From contig JEMY01000002.1 of assembly GCA_000585075.1 (NCBI GenBank), positions 1 to 61,970 on the forward strand: a DNA stretch of 61,970 nucleotides, read 5' to 3'. Position numbers and translations under genes: made by a program. A model generated the notes under the pieces. It made no database searches, was not told the origin of the DNA, and was given only the letters and a program-made list of their open reading frames with translations. This document shows positions 61,791 to 61,970 of this stretch, one piece after another (position 1 is the stretch's first letter; each line of letters opens with the position of its first letter). The DNA is from Candidatus Accumulibacter regalis (GTDB lineage: Bacteria; Pseudomonadota; Gammaproteobacteria; Burkholderiales; Rhodocyclaceae).

Positions 61791-61970
61791 ATGGCCAAGG
61801 GAAAATTTGAACGTACGAAGCCGCACGTCAACGTTGGCACGATTGGGCACGTTGACCACGGCAAGACAACGCTGACGGCGGCGATCACGACCATTCTGTC
61901 GAAGAAGTTTGGCGGTACCGCCAAGGCCTACGACCAGATTGACGCAGCGCCGGAAGAAAAGGCGCGCGGG
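61791..61970 (+). CDS. tuf: Elongation factor Tu (5' part, runs off the window)
   Basis: First 60 codons of EF-Tu, the GTPase that delivers aminoacyl-tRNA to the ribosome. The start [19 protein letters not shown] is followed by the G1 P-loop [15 protein letters not shown] lies upstream of ATG. The tRNA-Tyr/Gly/Thr-tuf order is the usual arrangement in betaproteobacteria; the gene is cut by the window end. Confidence 0.98.
   Translation, partial: MAKGKFERTKPHVNVGTIGHVDHGKTTLTAAITTILSKKFGGTAKAYDQIDAAPEEKARG

Overview
The window is about 62 kb of high-GC proteobacterial chromosome. It reads as a betaproteobacterium of the Rhodocyclales, probably 'Candidatus Accumulibacter' or a close relative. 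That placement is inferred from gene orders (miaB-phoH-ybeY-corC-lnt followed by glyQ-glyS-gmhB-plsC, and tRNA-Tyr/tRNA-Gly/tRNA-Thr/tuf), from a PhaM-type PHA-granule protein, and from general protein character. It was not tested by any search.

Layout. 1-12.4 kb: a nearly unbroken minus-strand housekeeping block: a small conserved gene, miaB, phoH, ybeY, corC, lnt, glyQ, glyS, gmhB, plsC, a YgjP-type metallopeptidase and gloA. A plus-strand OmpA-type lipoprotein gene (yiaD-like) interrupts it. 12.5-18.4 kb: tRNA-Gly(CCC), about 1.1 kb without an intact gene, a 1142-residue protein that I read as a PPi-type phosphoenolpyruvate carboxykinase, and a ZapG/YhcB-like protein with a long Ala/Glu/Gly-rich tail. 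18.5-24.3 kb: leucine dehydrogenase and a three-part fused indolepyruvate ferredoxin oxidoreductase, divergent from a LysR regulator (amino-acid and 2-oxo-acid oxidation). 24.5-45.9 kb: mostly envelope genes: DUF3037, DUF2092 with an Asn-repeat protein, small lipoproteins, DUF1254/DUF1214, cardiolipin synthase, MarC, an MscS channel, SlyB, an octaheme cytochrome c with HEAT-like and TPR regions, a PlpD-like patatin autotransporter, a SYLF protein, SelO, a TerB/DUF697-like protein, and an Adhesin_E/alpha-carbonic anhydrase fusion. 46.1-49.0 kb: acetate uptake (DUF485 yjcH and actP), ending in a clear intrinsic terminator, with a Crp/Fnr regulator upstream. 49.2-59.4 kb: a plus-strand operon for uptake and CoA activation of an organic acid: long-chain-type acyl-CoA synthetase, LivG/H/M/K/F ABC transporter, a PaaK-like adenylating enzyme, a secreted protein and a CaiB-type CoA transferase. 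59.4-61.97 kb: phaM, a membrane-anchored methyltransferase, then tRNA-Tyr, tRNA-Gly, tRNA-Thr and the start of tuf.

How the genes fit together. The metabolic genes share a theme of taking up organic and amino acids and turning them into acyl-CoA (ActP, the Liv/ligase operon, leucine dehydrogenase, indolepyruvate oxidoreductase), with storage as PHA (PhaM). A PPi-dependent PEPCK would link the C3/C4 node to pyrophosphate, which would suit a polyphosphate accumulator. That link is inference.

The most noteworthy signals are: the putative PPi-PEPCK; a perfect 12-bp inverted repeat (TTGTCG-N6-CGACAA core) between the Crp/Fnr gene and the acyl-CoA synthetase operon; an actP gene whose signal-peptide start seems to have only CTG or ATA; a PaaK-like enzyme lacking the usual Thr/Ser/Gly P-loop; and the Adhesin_E-carbonic anhydrase fusion. 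No CRISPR array, insertion sequence, prophage or biosynthetic island was seen.
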